This document shows, in pieces, positions 1 through 13,085 of a DNA stretch of 64,000 bases. Within the stretch, counting starts at the first letter, position 1; each line of letters begins with the position of its first letter. Below the pieces are notes generated by a model, which had not been told where the DNA came from, made no database searches, and saw only the letters and a program-made list of their open reading frames with translations. Position numbers and translations under genes: made by a program. The DNA lies in assembly GCF_014171595.1 (NCBI RefSeq), contig NZ_CP050451.1:1612001-1676000 (forward strand). The letters are read 5' to 3'. This DNA comes from Massilia sp. Se16.2.3. GTDB lineage: Bacteria; Pseudomonadota; Gammaproteobacteria; Burkholderiales; Burkholderiaceae_D.

Positions 1-1026
1 ATCATTCCCGCGGCCGTGGGCGTGGATATCGGGTGCGGCATGATGGCGGCGAAGACCACCCTGACGGCGAACGATCTGCCGGACAGTTTGAACCCCTTGC
101 GTACTGCAATCGAGCGCGCGATCCCGCACGGCATGTCGCCGAAGACCCGTGGATTCCGTGGCCGCGACCAGGGTTCATGGAACACGCCGCCGCAGGCCGT
201 CGACGCTGCTTGGGCCCAATTGGCTGAAGAATTCGATACGATCTGCCTCAAAACGCCGCGGCTGCGCAATACGAATAACCATCGTCACCTGGGTACGCTC
301 GGCGGAGGTAATCACTTCGTCGAAGTCTGCCTGGACGAGGTGGGGTTTGTCTGGTTCATGCTCCACTCGGGGTCGCGCGGCGTGGGTAACGCGATCGGCA
401 CCTATTTCATCGAATTGGCCAAACAGGACATGCGCCGCCATTTCATCAACCTGCCCGACGAGGACCTGGCGTATCTGGCGGAAGGCACGCAGCACTATGA
501 CGATTACGTCGACGCGGTAAGCTGGGCGCAGAAATTCGCGCGCACGAATCGCGAGGTCATGATGCGGAACCTGATCGCAGCCGTGCGCACGGTGATCACC
601 AAGCCCTTCGAGACGCAAGTGGAAGCAGTGAACTGCCACCACAATTATGTGCAGAAGGAAGAGCACTTCGGGCGCGAGGTGCTAGTCACCCGCAAAGGCG
701 CGGTGTCGGCACGTGCGGGCGAACTGGGCATCATTCCGGGCTCGATGGGCGCGAAGAGTTTTATCGTACGCGGCAAAGGGAATCCGGACAGTTTTAATAG
801 CTGCAGCCATGGGGCCGGGCGTACCATGAGCCGCAACGAGGCGAAGCGCCGTTTTACGCTCGATGACCAGGTACGGGCGACGGAAGGTGTCGAATGTCGC
901 AAGGATGCCGATGTCATCGACGAAATTCCGATGGCTTACAAGGATATCGACGCGGTGATGCATGCCCAGCGCGACCTGGTCGAGGTGGTGCATACGCTCA
1001 AGCAGGTGGTGTGCGTCAAAGGTTGA
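1..1026 (+). CDS. rtcB: RNA-splicing ligase RtcB, 5' end outside the window
   Basis: RtcB joins RNA ends carrying 2',3'-cyclic phosphate or 3'-phosphate to 5'-OH ends, using GTP and Mn2+. The reading frame is open from base 1 (IIPAAVGVDIGCGM...), so the N-terminus, roughly 60-80 residues, lies upstream and the GTG at 16 is not the true start. Family signatures are clear: the metal-binding VGVDIGCGM segment at the left edge, GGGNHFVEV (about residue 96 of the visible part), NCHHNYV (about 206), and GSMGAKSFIVRGKGNP followed by SCSHGAGRTMSR, whose histidine accepts GMP. The frame ends in TGA at 1024-1026, 37 bp before rtcA, so the two probably form the usual rtcBA repair operon. The regulator RtcR, if present, would be upstream of the window. 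Confidence 0.95.
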   Translation: MIPAAVGVDIGCGMMAAKTTLTANDLPDSLNPLRTAIERAIPHGMSPKTRGFRGRDQGSWNTPPQAVDAAWAQLAEEFDTICLKTPRLRNTNNHRHLGTLGGGNHFVEVCLDEVGFVWFMLHSGSRGVGNAIGTYFIELAKQDMRRHFINLPDEDLAYLAEGTQHYDDYVDAVSWAQKFARTNREVMMRNLIAAVRTVITKPFETQVEAVNCHHNYVQKEEHFGREVLVTRKGAVSARAGELGIIPGSMGAKSFIVRGKGNPDSFNSCSHGAGRTMSRNEAKRRFTLDDQVRATEGVECRKDADVIDEIPMAYKDIDAVMHAQRDLVEVVHTLKQVVCVKG

Positions 1027-1063
1027 CGTTCGCCCTATAACAATAAGAAATGGGATGTAAAAA

Positions 1064-2095
1064 ATGATAGAACTCGATGGCGCCACCGGCGAAGGCGGCG
1101 GCCAGATACTGCGCACGGCCTTGACCCTGTCCATGATTACCGGGCAGCCTTTCCATATCGCGAATATCAGGGCGAACCGGCCCAAACCCGGATTGATGCG
1201 TCAGCACCTGGTGGCGGTCCAGGCGGCGGCCGAGGTAAGCGGCGCGACTGTCACCCATGCGCAGGTTGGCTCGACCGAGCTGACCTTTACGCCTGGGCGG
1301 ATACGCGCGGGCGATTACCAGTTCGCGATCGGCACGGCCGGCAGCTGCACGCTGGTCTTGCAAACCCTGATGCTCGCCTTGCTGCATGCAGACGGTCCAT
1401 CGACCATTCGCATCAGTGGCGGCACACATAACGCCATGGCGCCCCCGGTACAGTTCCTGCAGCTGGCTTACTGCCCATTGTTGGCATCCATGGGTGCGGA
1501 GGTAGAGATCGAACTTCTGCGTTACGGCTTTTATCCGGCCGGCGGAGGCAGTGTCGCAGCAAGCATCAAGCCATGCGCGAGACTAGGCCGGATTGAGCTG
1601 ATGGCGCCAGGGCGCCTGGTGAGCGGGCAGGCGCAGGCATATTTTGCCGGCATTCCAGCAAGTGTCGGCACGCGAGAGCTGGACACGGTTGCAAAAATCC
1701 TGAAGTGGGAAGAGGCGCAGTTGCACATGCGCCAACTGCCGCGCGAGCAGGGGCCGGGCAACGCTTTGCTCATCACCGTCGAACATGAGGCGGTCACCGA
1801 AGTGTTTGCCGGCTTTGGCGCCAAAGGCGTCAGCGCCGAGACCGTGGCGCGCCATGCGGCATCCGAAGCGCGTGCCTACCTGGCCTCGGGCGCGGCCGTG
1901 GGCGAACACCTGGCCGACCAGTTGATGTTGCCGATGGCGTTGGCCGGAGGTGGCCGGTTCACGACATCCACCGTTTCCGGTCACGCCAGCACGAACGCGG
2001 CCGTGATCGAGCGTTTCCTTCCGGTGTCGGTATCGTTCGCAGCCGGGGAGCGGGGGTATACCTGTGCAATCGAAAGCACTTGCCAAGCCGGGTGA
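1064..2095 (+). CDS. rtcA: RNA 3'-terminal phosphate cyclase RtcA
   Basis: RtcA converts RNA 3'-phosphate ends to 2',3'-cyclic phosphates with ATP, making substrates for RtcB. The protein has 343 residues, normal for the family. It opens with the conserved IELDGATGEGGGQILRTAL segment, then NRPKPGLMRQHL and the GSCTLVLQTL motif. Near the C-terminus the GHASTNAAVIERFL motif carries the histidine (about residue 307) expected to be adenylylated, equivalent to E. coli His309. The ATG at 1064 puts the conserved motif at the usual distance from the N-terminus. It lies 37 bp after rtcB. The last codons overlap the -35 element of the first rRNA operon's upstream promoter, and no terminator is visible between rtcA and the rRNA leader, so read-through is possible. 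Confidence 0.95.
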   Translation: MIELDGATGEGGGQILRTALTLSMITGQPFHIANIRANRPKPGLMRQHLVAVQAAAEVSGATVTHAQVGSTELTFTPGRIRAGDYQFAIGTAGSCTLVLQTLMLALLHADGPSTIRISGGTHNAMAPPVQFLQLAYCPLLASMGAEVEIELLRYGFYPAGGGSVAASIKPCARLGRIELMAPGRLVSGQAQAYFAGIPASVGTRELDTVAKILKWEEAQLHMRQLPREQGPGNALLITVEHEAVTEVFAGFGAKGVSAETVARHAASEARAYLASGAAVGEHLADQLMLPMALAGGGRFTTSTVSGHASTNAAVIERFLPVSVSFAAGERGYTCAIESTCQAG

Positions 2096-2109
2096 GCGTT
2101 TGCTATAGT
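2080..2109 (+). promoter_or_regulatory. Upstream promoter (P1) of rRNA operon 1
   Basis: TTGCCA at 2080-2085 and TATAGT at 2104-2109 are separated by 18 bp and followed by the motif TTCGCCTCCGCTTCGGCGCT. The second rRNA operon has the same arrangement (TTGCAA, 17 bp, TATGAT, then the same motif). Conservation between operons with different upstream genes supports a real promoter. The -35 element lies inside the 3' end of rtcA. Confidence 0.6.
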
Positions 2110-2193
2110 TCGCCTCCGCTTCGGCGCTGATGCAAAACGTTAACGAAATCAACTAGTTAAGTATGCAACAGGCGACGAAGAGGAAAAAAGAAG

Positions 2194-2222
2194 TTGACGA
2201 CGCAAACGAAACACTGCATAAT
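2194..2222 (+). promoter_or_regulatory. Downstream promoter (P2) of rRNA operon 1
   Basis: TTGACG at 2194-2199 and CATAAT at 2217-2222 have an ideal 17-bp spacer and an A-rich stretch just upstream. The segment is conserved in the leader of the second operon. Confidence 0.75.
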
Positions 2223-2286
2223 CTCACTTCTCTGCTGCTGACGAACAAAACGATTCGCGACAAAGCAGCAAGGCAGTACCGAATAA

Positions 2287-2298
2287 AGTTCTTTAACA
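2287..2298 (+). promoter_or_regulatory. boxA antitermination element, leader of rRNA operon 1
   Basis: AGTTCTTTAACA matches the rRNA boxA core (TGCTCTTTAACA in E. coli), bound by NusB/NusE to protect rRNA transcription from termination. The same motif recurs in both spacers and in the second leader. Confidence 0.7.
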
Positions 2299-2483
2299 AT
2301 TAACAGTCGATAAGTGTGGGCGTTTGATGAAGGTGCCAGCTGACTAGTTCAGCTGATTACTTAAATTATCAAATGTTCACAAAAGTATTAACGTTGCTCA
2401 GCAATGAGCGACGGTCAGTATCTTGAGTGGGCGACTCCGCTAGCAATAGCGGATGACACGAAAGTGTCAACAAACAGAGATTG

Positions 2484-4016
<1,533 letters not shown>

Positions 4017-4101
4017 GAGTAGCACCGGAGTCAGCCTCAAAACTGAACTCATCATCAAGCGTCCGCACTTATCGACTGTTGAACAAGAAGAACACAGTTT
4101 C

Positions 4102-4178
4102 GGGGCTGTAGCTCAGCTGGTTAGAGCACCGTGTTGATAACGCGGGGGTCGTTGGTTCGAGTCCAACCAGCCCTACCA
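4102..4178 (+). tRNA. ileT: tRNA-Ile (GAU)
   Basis: A 77-nt cloverleaf in the 16S-23S spacer. The acceptor stem GGGGCTG pairs with CAGCCCT (one G-U pair). The anticodon stem CCGTG/CGCGG holds loop TTGATAA with anticodon GAT, the T-arm contains GGTTCGAGTCC, and CCA is encoded at the 3' end. It decodes AUC/AUU and is the usual spacer partner of tRNA-Ala. Confidence 0.97.
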
Positions 4179-4200
4179 AGTTATTGGAAGTATCCGATAA

Positions 4201-4276
4201 GGGGGATTAGCTCAGCTGGGAGAGCACCTGCTTTGCAAGCAGGGGGTCGTCGGTTCGATCCCGTCATCCTCCACCA
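4201..4276 (+). tRNA. alaT: tRNA-Ala (UGC)
   Basis: A 76-nt cloverleaf 22 bp after tRNA-Ile. The acceptor stem GGGGGAT pairs with ATCCTCC, the D-arm is GCTCAGCTGGGAGAGC, the anticodon arm is CCTGCTTTGCAAGCAGG with anticodon TGC, the T-arm has GGTTCGATCCC, and CCA is encoded. Confidence 0.97.
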
Positions 4277-4371
4277 CCACTTGGTAGTATCGAAGAGCCT
4301 GAAAGTACAAACGTAAGCAAGTCGTTGAAGACTGCCGCTTAGGTTTGGTCTTTTAGAGATCACTGTTGTTC

Positions 4372-4383
4372 TGTTCTTTAACA
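4372..4383 (+). promoter_or_regulatory. boxA element in the 16S-23S spacer of operon 1
   Basis: TGTTCTTTAACA, matching 11 of 12 bases of the E. coli rRNA boxA, sits about 140 bp before the 23S gene, where a second antitermination loading site is usual. Confidence 0.7.
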
Positions 4384-4525
4384 ATCTGGAAGAAGTAAAG
4401 TTTTTTTAAGCGTGCATGTAAAAATGCACACTTAGGGTAGTAGTAAAAGTATCAACAAACATGCAACAAGCTGTACTCCTTGAACTATGACGCTCCCTGG
4501 TGCGAACCAGGGGCTAACGTTATAG

Positions 4526-7401
<2,876 letters not shown>

Positions 7402-7523
7402 ATAACCTTAGCAGGATGTAGATTCAAGAATACAGCGCTGTTTGTTGATACAGCTGCTACCACTTACTTCTTCCAGATTCAGAGCAGCGTTACCGATTGC
7501 GGAAACGATGCTCGTACAAGTCA

Positions 7524-7640
7524 TGCCTGATGACCATAGCAAGTCGGTCCCACCCCTTCCCATCCCGAACAGGACCGTGAAACGACTTTGCGCCGATGAT
7601 AGTGCTGCAACCAGTGTGAAAGTAGGTTATCGTCAGGCTA
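7524..7640 (+). rRNA. rrf: 5S ribosomal RNA, copy 1
   Basis: About 117 nt. Terminal helix GCCTGA/TCAGGC, conserved loop CCCATCCCGAACAGGACCG and CGCCGATGATAGTG are all present. It lies about 120 bp after 23S and just before the operon terminator. Confidence 0.95.
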
Positions 7641-7652
7641 GTTATAAGAGAA

Positions 7653-7685
7653 AAACCCGCTGATTGCGATCAGCGGGTTTTTTTT
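7653..7685 (+). terminator. Rho-independent terminator of rRNA operon 1
   Basis: Inverted repeat AACCCGCTGAT / ATCAGCGGGTT followed by a run of eight or more T. A run of A precedes the hairpin, so it may also stop minus-strand transcripts arriving from the DUF2061 gene. Confidence 0.9.
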
Positions 7686-7783
7686 CGTCTTGAAAACCCC
7701 GCCGGGTCAGGTCCATACTGCGGACCCTCACCTCCGCGGGGTCTCTTGCGTTTGGGGCGGCCGTATTTGCAATGACAGGTGCG

Positions 7784-8200
7784 TCAGCCTCCCTGCAAGC
7801 GGCCATTGTCCAGGATCGCACGTTCGAAATGAAGCCAGAGGCGGTCGTGCAGTGGAAGGATGAGCACATTACATATTGGCTCGACTACCGCGGCAATGCC
7901 ACCCATCGCAAACGAACCGGTGGCAATGAACATCACCCCAAAGGCAATCGCTGCGTGAAATGCCGTCTGGCTGAGCTTTTCGGCTGCTACCGCGGCAACC
8001 TGTGCGCCCGCGGCGCCGGCCAGGCGACGCCATTTCGCCCATGCCGCTTCATGCCAGGGCAGCAGCATGACGTTGACGGCTGGCTCGATCAGCATCGCCA
8101 GGCCACCGACGATCGGCGAACCCGTCATGGCGTACGCGAGCGCATAGCCGATACCCATGTGCGCCGCCACCTGGCTGAGTCGTTTTGCCGCGGTCATCAT
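7784..8200 (-). CDS. Small membrane protein with two DUF2061 repeats
   Basis: A 138-residue protein built from two copies of one unit: roughly residues 6-57 and 73-125. Both copies read KLSQ/RLSQ, a hydrophobic helix, TGS, a second helix ending in EP.xNV, then LPxHxxxW. That pattern (a TG turn, a helix with EP.N and a terminal H-[DE]-x-x-W) matches the DUF2061 family of predicted inner-membrane proteins of unknown function. The duplication is visible in the sequence; any function would be a guess. It is the last minus-strand gene after cobQ, with 94 bp between them, and converges on the rRNA operon terminator. It may or may not be cotranscribed with the B12 genes. Confidence 0.75.
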   Translation of the reverse strand: MMTAAKRLSQVAAHMGIGYALAYAMTGSPIVGGLAMLIEPAVNVMLLPWHEAAWAKWRRLAGAAGAQVAAVAAEKLSQTAFHAAIAFGVMFIATGSFAMGGIAAVVEPICNVLILPLHDRLWLHFERAILDNGRLQGG

Positions 8201-8294
8201 TGTGCTGCTCCATTCCTGACAAACAGGAGCAAATGATAGCCATTCTCACATAGAAGATAAAATAAATTAACGCGAAGAAGTCGATAGTCTAGTG

Positions 8295-9749
8295 CTATTT
8301 TCTGAGTATTTCTCGCAAGCGTTTCATCAGCGGCTCCACCGTATCGGCAAGGCGGTCCAGGCTCGCCTCGCGCAATCGGCGCGGGTCGACGCGTTCATGC
8401 GTGCGTGCGCCAGCCCAGCGTAGCAGTGCAGCGCCCGCATCAGGATGGTCGAACAAACCATGCAGGTAGCTGCCGAGGATCTGGCCGTCCGCCGATAACG
8501 CACCCTCGGCGCGACCGGCGATGAGGAAAGCAGGCCTGGCGAGGGCATTCCCGCTCGACACACCCATGTGGATTTCATAGCCCTCGACGCGCGCCGTTTC
8601 TTCAAAGGCACAGACACCGCTGACCTGCTGTAAACGCTTGTCGCTTTCCATGACGGTTTCAAGTTCCAGCAGTCCAAGCCCTGGAGAGCTCCCGCCAGCA
8701 CCTTCCACTCCATGCGGATCGCGAATCTGCGTGCCGAGCATCTGGAAGCCACCGCAAATGCCGATCAGCTTTCCCCCATAGCGCAGGTGCCGCGCGATCG
8801 CCCCGTGCCATCCTTGCGCCCGCAGCCAGGCGAGGTCGCCCCGCGTGTTCTTGCTACCGGGGAGGATGATGAGGTCAGCGGGCGGGATCGCTTCGCCCTC
8901 GCGTACGAAGCGCAGGTCGACGTCGGGATGCACGCGCAGCGCATCGAAATCGGTATGGTTGCTCATGCGGGGCAGGCTCGGCAGGATCACCCTGAAGGCG
9001 CCGCGCCCGGCCTGCATCGGCTGCACAGCGTCTTCGGCGTCCAGGTACAACCCATGCAGGTAGGGCAGTACCGCCAGCACCGGCTTGCCGGTCTGCCGTT
9101 CCAGCCAGTCCAGCCCAGGCTCGAGGAGGGCGATATCGCCGCGAAAACGGTTGATGACAAAACCCACGATGCGGGCGCGTTCGCTCTCCGACAGACAGGA
9201 CAGCGTCCCGACGAGGTGGGCAAACACGCCGCCGCGGTCGATGTCCGCCACCAGGATCACCGGGCAATCCACCGCTTCGGCAAAGCCCATGTTGGCGATG
9301 TCGCGCTCGCGCAAGTTGATCTCGGCCGGACTGCCGGCCCCTTCGACGATCACGCATTCATACTGCGCACACAGGCGCGCATGCGATTCCAGCACCGCCG
9401 CCATGGCCACGGTTTTGTACTGGTGGTAGTCGCGTGCATCCATCTGCGCCCGCGCACGGCCGTGGATGATGACCTGGGCGCCGGTATCGCTCGAGGGTTT
9501 CAGAAGTACCGGATTCATGTCGGTATGCGGTGCCAGCCCGGCAGCAATCGCCTGCAGCGCCTGGGCGCGGCCGATCTCGCCGCCATCCTCCGTCACCGCG
9601 CTGTTGAGCGCCATGTTCTGCGGCTTGAATGGCACCACGCGCACGCCTTCGCGGTACAGTGCCCGGCACAGGGCCGCGACGACCGTGCTCTTGCCGGCGT
9701 CCGACGTCGTACCCTGCACCATCAGGGTCTGCACAGGGAGGCGCCTCAT
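8295..9749 (-). CDS. cobQ: Cobyric acid synthase (glutamine-hydrolysing)
   Basis: CobQ amidates four side chains of adenosylcobyrinic acid a,c-diamide to give adenosylcobyric acid, using glutamine and ATP. With the ATG at 9749 the protein has 484 residues, the normal length. The N-terminus carries the dethiobiotin-synthetase-like P-loop [10 protein letters not shown] (about residues 13-22), followed by [16 protein letters not shown]. The C-terminal half is a class I glutamine amidotransferase domain with the nucleophile cysteine in [10 protein letters not shown] and a later histidine in [10 protein letters not shown]. Its start overlaps the btuF stop by four bases (ATGA), suggesting translational coupling. 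The frame is open further upstream, but that extension only shadows btuF. This gene is uninterrupted, unlike several neighbours. Confidence 0.95.
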   Translation of the reverse strand: MRRLPVQTLMVQGTTSDAGKSTVVAALCRALYREGVRVVPFKPQNMALNSAVTEDGGEIGRAQALQAIAAGLAPHTDMNPVLLKPSSDTGAQVIIHGRARAQMDARDYHQYKTVAMAAVLESHARLCAQYECVIVEGAGSPAEINLRERDIANMGFAEAVDCPVILVADIDRGGVFAHLVGTLSCLSESERARIVGFVINRFRGDIALLEPGLDWLERQTGKPVLAVLPYLHGLYLDAEDAVQPMQAGRGAFRVILPSLPRMSNHTDFDALRVHPDVDLRFVREGEAIPPADLIILPGSKNTRGDLAWLRAQGWHGAIARHLRYGGKLIGICGGFQMLGTQIRDPHGVEGAGGSSPGLGLLELETVMESDKRLQQVSGVCAFEETARVEGYEIHMGVSSGNALARPAFLIAGRAEGALSADGQILGSYLHGLFDHPDAGAALLRWAGARTHERVDPRRLREASLDRLADTVEPLMKRLREILRK

Positions 9750-10612
9750 TTGCGGTGCTGCCGTGCCAGGTCCAGCTTTTCGCACATGGCGGCGGCGCCG
9801 GCTATCATGCGCGGTCCCGCGCGGTTGAGCAGGTTGCCGTCGACGGTGAACAGGTTCGCATTGCGCACCGCCGTCATGGTCGGGTACTGGCGCCACAGGT
9901 TCACGCCGCCGTAGTCCTTTTCGGCGGTACCGAAAATGGCTTCCGGATCGGCCTGCAGCACGCTTTCGACCGTGACAACCGGTGCGGTGATGGGCAGCTT
10001 GTCGAAGATGTTCGCGCCGCCGCACAGGCGCAGCGCGTCGGTGACGATATGCCTGCCGTTGAGCGTATAGAGTGGCTTGTCCCACACCTGATAGAAGGCG
10101 CGCACAGTGGGACGGCCTGCATATCGGGCCCGTAGCGCCGCCAGTTGCTGACGCAGCGCGGCCGCCGCCGGACGCGCCTTGTCCTCGGTCCCCATCAGCT
10201 GGCCAAGGCGCGCCACCGCTTCAGGTATGCCCTCGAGCGACTGCGGGTCGCTGTGGTACACAGGGATGCCGAGCTGACGCACCATGTCGATCTGGCGCTC
10301 CGAGCTGCCGTGCATCCAGGCCACGATCAGGTCGGGTTTCAGGGCCATGACCCGCTCGATGTCGACCTCGCGGTTCGAGCCGATGCGCGGGATGCGCTTG
10401 GCCGCTTCCGGGTAATCGCTGTAGTCGACGGCGCCAACGATGCGCTCGCCGCCGCCGGCCGCGAACAGCAGTTCGGTCACGTGGGGCGCCATCGAGATCA
10501 CGCGCAGCGCCGGCTTGTTGAGGGTAACGGCATTGCCCGCGTCGTCGCGCACCGTTACCGCCGCTGCGGCAGTGCTGATCGCCAGGCTGGCCAGCAAAAT
10601 ACATCGCTTCAT
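9746..10612 (-). CDS. btuF: Periplasmic cobalamin-binding protein BtuF
   Basis: BtuF-type proteins capture vitamin B12 in the periplasm and deliver it to the BtuC permease. The chosen ATG at 10612 gives 288 residues and a signal peptide ([18 protein letters not shown]). An ATG four codons earlier would dilute that signal. The class III substrate-binding fold is visible in [40 protein letters not shown], and [18 protein letters not shown] near the N-terminus, a long helix in the middle, and [10 protein letters not shown] in the second lobe. It overlaps the preceding cobD stop and the following cobQ start by ATGA in each case, so it sits firmly within the operon. Confidence 0.9.
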   Translation of the reverse strand: MKRCILLASLAISTAAAAVTVRDDAGNAVTLNKPALRVISMAPHVTELLFAAGGGERIVGAVDYSDYPEAAKRIPRIGSNREVDIERVMALKPDLIVAWMHGSSERQIDMVRQLGIPVYHSDPQSLEGIPEAVARLGQLMGTEDKARPAAAALRQQLAALRARYAGRPTVRAFYQVWDKPLYTLNGRHIVTDALRLCGGANIFDKLPITAPVVTVESVLQADPEAIFGTAEKDYGGVNLWRQYPTMTAVRNANLFTVDGNLLNRAGPRMIAGAAAMCEKLDLARQHRK

Positions 10613-11588
10613 GGGTAGCTCCATTCATCCAGGGCGCGCGCCAGGCGCAGCCATTCGTCTTCGTTCGCCGGCAGACCGAGCCGGATACCGCGCGCGGCGT
10701 CCCGGAACAGGCGGCACCAGATGCCGCGCTCCGCCAGGTGCGCGTGGAAGGCTTCCGGCCGTGCTTCCGGCCAGTAGTAAAAAAGGTCCGTGCCCGCTGC
10801 TTCGATTCCGTGCGACCGCAGCAGCTCGCGCATCAATCCGCCCGCTGTCGCCAGTCGTGCACGCATGGTCGCCTGCCATGCCTCGTCATCCAGCGCCTGC
10901 AGGGCAATCGACTGGGCCGGGCCGCTGACGGCCCGGGGACCGAGCAGGTCGGCCAGCTCGCCCAACAGCGCGCGCTCGGCCGCCACGAAACCGAGGCGCA
11001 GCCCGGCCAGGCCGAAGAATTTGCCGATCGAGCGCAGCACGATCAACCCCGGCTGGTAAGCCAGTGCGGCGACGCTCCCTTCCGGCTGCGTGTCGCCAAA
11101 GGCCTCGTCGACGACAAGCCAGCCGCCGCGCCGCTGCAGCCGAGCCGCCCATTCGCGCAGCTGCTCCGGCGCGACCGTCTCGCCGGTCGGGTTGTTGGGA
11201 TTGCAGACGACAAGTACGTCGCTGCTGTCGACGGCTTCGCCAAGGTGCGCGTAATTCACCGGCGCAGCGTGTGTCCGTGCCGGGACCAGTGATGCGCATG
11301 CTCGGCATACGAGGGCGCCGACACCGTTACGCGCGAATGCACGCGCAGGCGCGGCAGCGCCTGAATGGCCGCCTGCGTGCCCGCGACCGGCAGCATGTCG
11401 ACAGCGCCGTAATAGCGGCAGGCCGCCCGCACCAGCGCAGGATCGGCTTCCGGCAAACGGTGCCAGGCAGATGGTGAAGGCGGGGCCACCGGATATCCCC
11501 GTGGATTGATACCGGTGGAGAGGTCGATCCAGTCGCTGCGTGGGTGAAGCCGCATCGCCTCGCGCAGGTTGCCGCCGTGTTCAAGCAT
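10609..11588 (-). CDS. cobD: L-threonine-O-3-phosphate decarboxylase (CobD type), frameshifted in this assembly
   Basis: A PLP enzyme of the aminotransferase class I/II fold that makes (R)-1-aminopropan-2-ol O-phosphate, the linker for the nucleotide loop. The N-terminal part starts MLEHGGNLREAMRLHP and contains DLSTGINPRGYP. The C-terminal part contains VVCNPNNPTGE, LVVDEAFGD and IGKFFGLAGLRLG with the PLP lysine. The two parts are in different frames, meeting at CCGG 11259-11262. Inserting one A on the plus strand (CCAGG) joins them as ...LRLVNYAHLG and gives 326 residues, the usual length. I therefore read this as one intact gene with an assembly deletion. Its start overlaps the end of cbiB by 8 bp and its stop overlaps btuF by 4 bp. 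Confidence 0.85.
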
Positions 11589-12533
11589 GCATCCCCCCAA
11601 ACCAGCAGGGCCAGGCAGGCAAATGCGGCCAGCCACAGGACGACGCCGCGCAGCACCAGCTGCCAGGCGCGCAGGATATCTGCAGGTGCCGCCGCGGGAC
11701 CGATTCCCAGCGGCGGGCGATCTTCCAATACGCCGCCATACCGGGCGGCGCCGCCGAGCGCGATGCCGAGGGCTCCCGCGCCGCTGGCCATTACCGGCCC
11801 GGCGTTCGGACTGCTCCATGCGGGCGCCCGGGTGCGCCAGCAATGCCAGGCGCGCAGCTGGCCGCCGGCGGGCGCCAGCAGCAGATAGGTGAGGGCGGTC
11901 AGGCGTGCCGGCACGAAGTTGAGTGCATCGTCCACGCGTGCAGCCATCCTGCCGAACAGGTTGTAGCGTTCATTGCGGTAGCCCCACATGGCGTCGAGCG
12001 TATTCGCCAGGCGGAATAGCAGTGCACCGGGCCCGCCGGCCAGCAGGAACCAGAACAGGGTGCCGAAGACGGCGTCGTTGCCGTTTTCAAGCAGCGACTC
12101 GGCCCCGGCGCGCGCCAGGTTGGAGGCGTCTTCGTGCGCCGTATCGCGGCTGACGATACGCCCGGTCAGCATGCGTGCTTTTGGCAAGTCGCCGCCGCAC
12201 AGCGCCGCGTGGATCGGCAAGGTATGCTCGCGCAGGCTGCGCAGGCCCAGGCAAAAGTACAGCAGCAGCGCATGCCCGAGCAGGCTGATATCCGATGGCA
12301 GCCGGGACAGGATGGCCCCTGCCAGCGCGGTCGCCGGCAGCACGGCCAGCGACCAGCCCGGGCGCCGCGTCCGATGCGCAACGCGCCGCGATTTAACCTG
12401 TCCTCGAGCAGACCCGCGACCTTGCCGAAGCCGACCAGCGGATGCCAGCGCCGCGCTTCCCCAGCAGCAGGTCGAGGAGCACGCCCAGCATCAGCAGCCA
12501 GGCGAGGTTCGCGAGGGACAGTCCGCTCAGCAT
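11581..12533 (-). CDS. cbiB: Adenosylcobinamide-phosphate synthase CbiB, three indels in this assembly
   Basis: CbiB attaches aminopropanol phosphate to adenosylcobyric acid; it is an inner-membrane protein. Pieces in three frames make one family-typical protein. They are MLSGLSLANLAWLLMLGVLL, then LLGEARRWHPLVGFGKVAGL once one base is added in the C run at 12459-12462. Next comes GWSLAVLPATALAGAIL after restoring CCAGG at 12358-12361. The end, LALLVWGMHA, follows once one base is removed from the C6 run at 11593-11598. The corrected length is 317 residues, as expected. The long middle part has ENGNDAVFGTLFW and RNERYNLFGRMAARVDDALNFVPARLTAL, which are strong CbiB signatures. Start and stop overlap cobU and cobD by a few bases. 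Confidence 0.85.
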
Positions 12534-13085
12534 GGCGCGCCCTTGAGCACCAGTGGCAACCCGGCAGCCACCGGGATGACCCGGTCCGCCCGCGCGGCCA
12601 CCGCCTGGTTCAGCCAGCCGGCTTCGTCGGCGAAGCGGCGCGCGAGCGCCCCCATCGGCACGATCCCCATGCCGACCTCGTTCGATACCAGCAGCAGCTC
12701 GCCGGGCAGGCCCGCGTCGAGGGCGTCGAGCAAGGCGGTACGCTCGGTATCGAAACGCGGCGGCAGCTTGAAAGCGCCGACCTCCGGCACCGCCTCGCCG
12801 CCAGCCAGCATCAGGTTGGTCAGCCATAGCGTCAGGCAGTCGACAATCACCAGGCCATCGTCCGCGCAGGCCGTACGCAGCGCGCCGGCCAGTCCCAGCG
12901 TTTCTTCGACCGTGCGCCAGTGGCCGGGCGCCGCGCGCGGTGCAGGGCGACGCGGGCCCGCATCTCGCCGTCACCTGCTTGTGCGGTAGCGATATAGCTC
13001 ACCGGCCGCCCGGCCTCGTGCGCGATGCGTTCGGCCAGCGCGTTTGCCGGAACGGGCGCCGCCCAGGATCAGGGGTGCAGCTCAT
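12527..13085 (-). CDS. cobU: Adenosylcobinamide kinase / guanylyltransferase CobU, several indels in this assembly
   Basis: CobU phosphorylates adenosylcobinamide and transfers GMP to it. The C-terminal 107 residues are in one open frame from VIVDCLTLWLTNLM to VLKGAPC and include LLLVSNEVGMGIVP, a family signature. The N-terminal part can be read only after corrections: one base fewer in the G4 run at 13072-13075 gives MSCTLILGGARSGK, the P-loop. An unresolved change near 13041-13046 then restores LAERIAHEAGRPVSYIATAQAGDGEMRARV. Restoring CCAGG at 12924-12927 gives RRPGHWRTVEETLGL. The corrected length is about 185 residues, normal for CobU. The start overlaps the cobB stop as ATGA. Confidence 0.8.
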
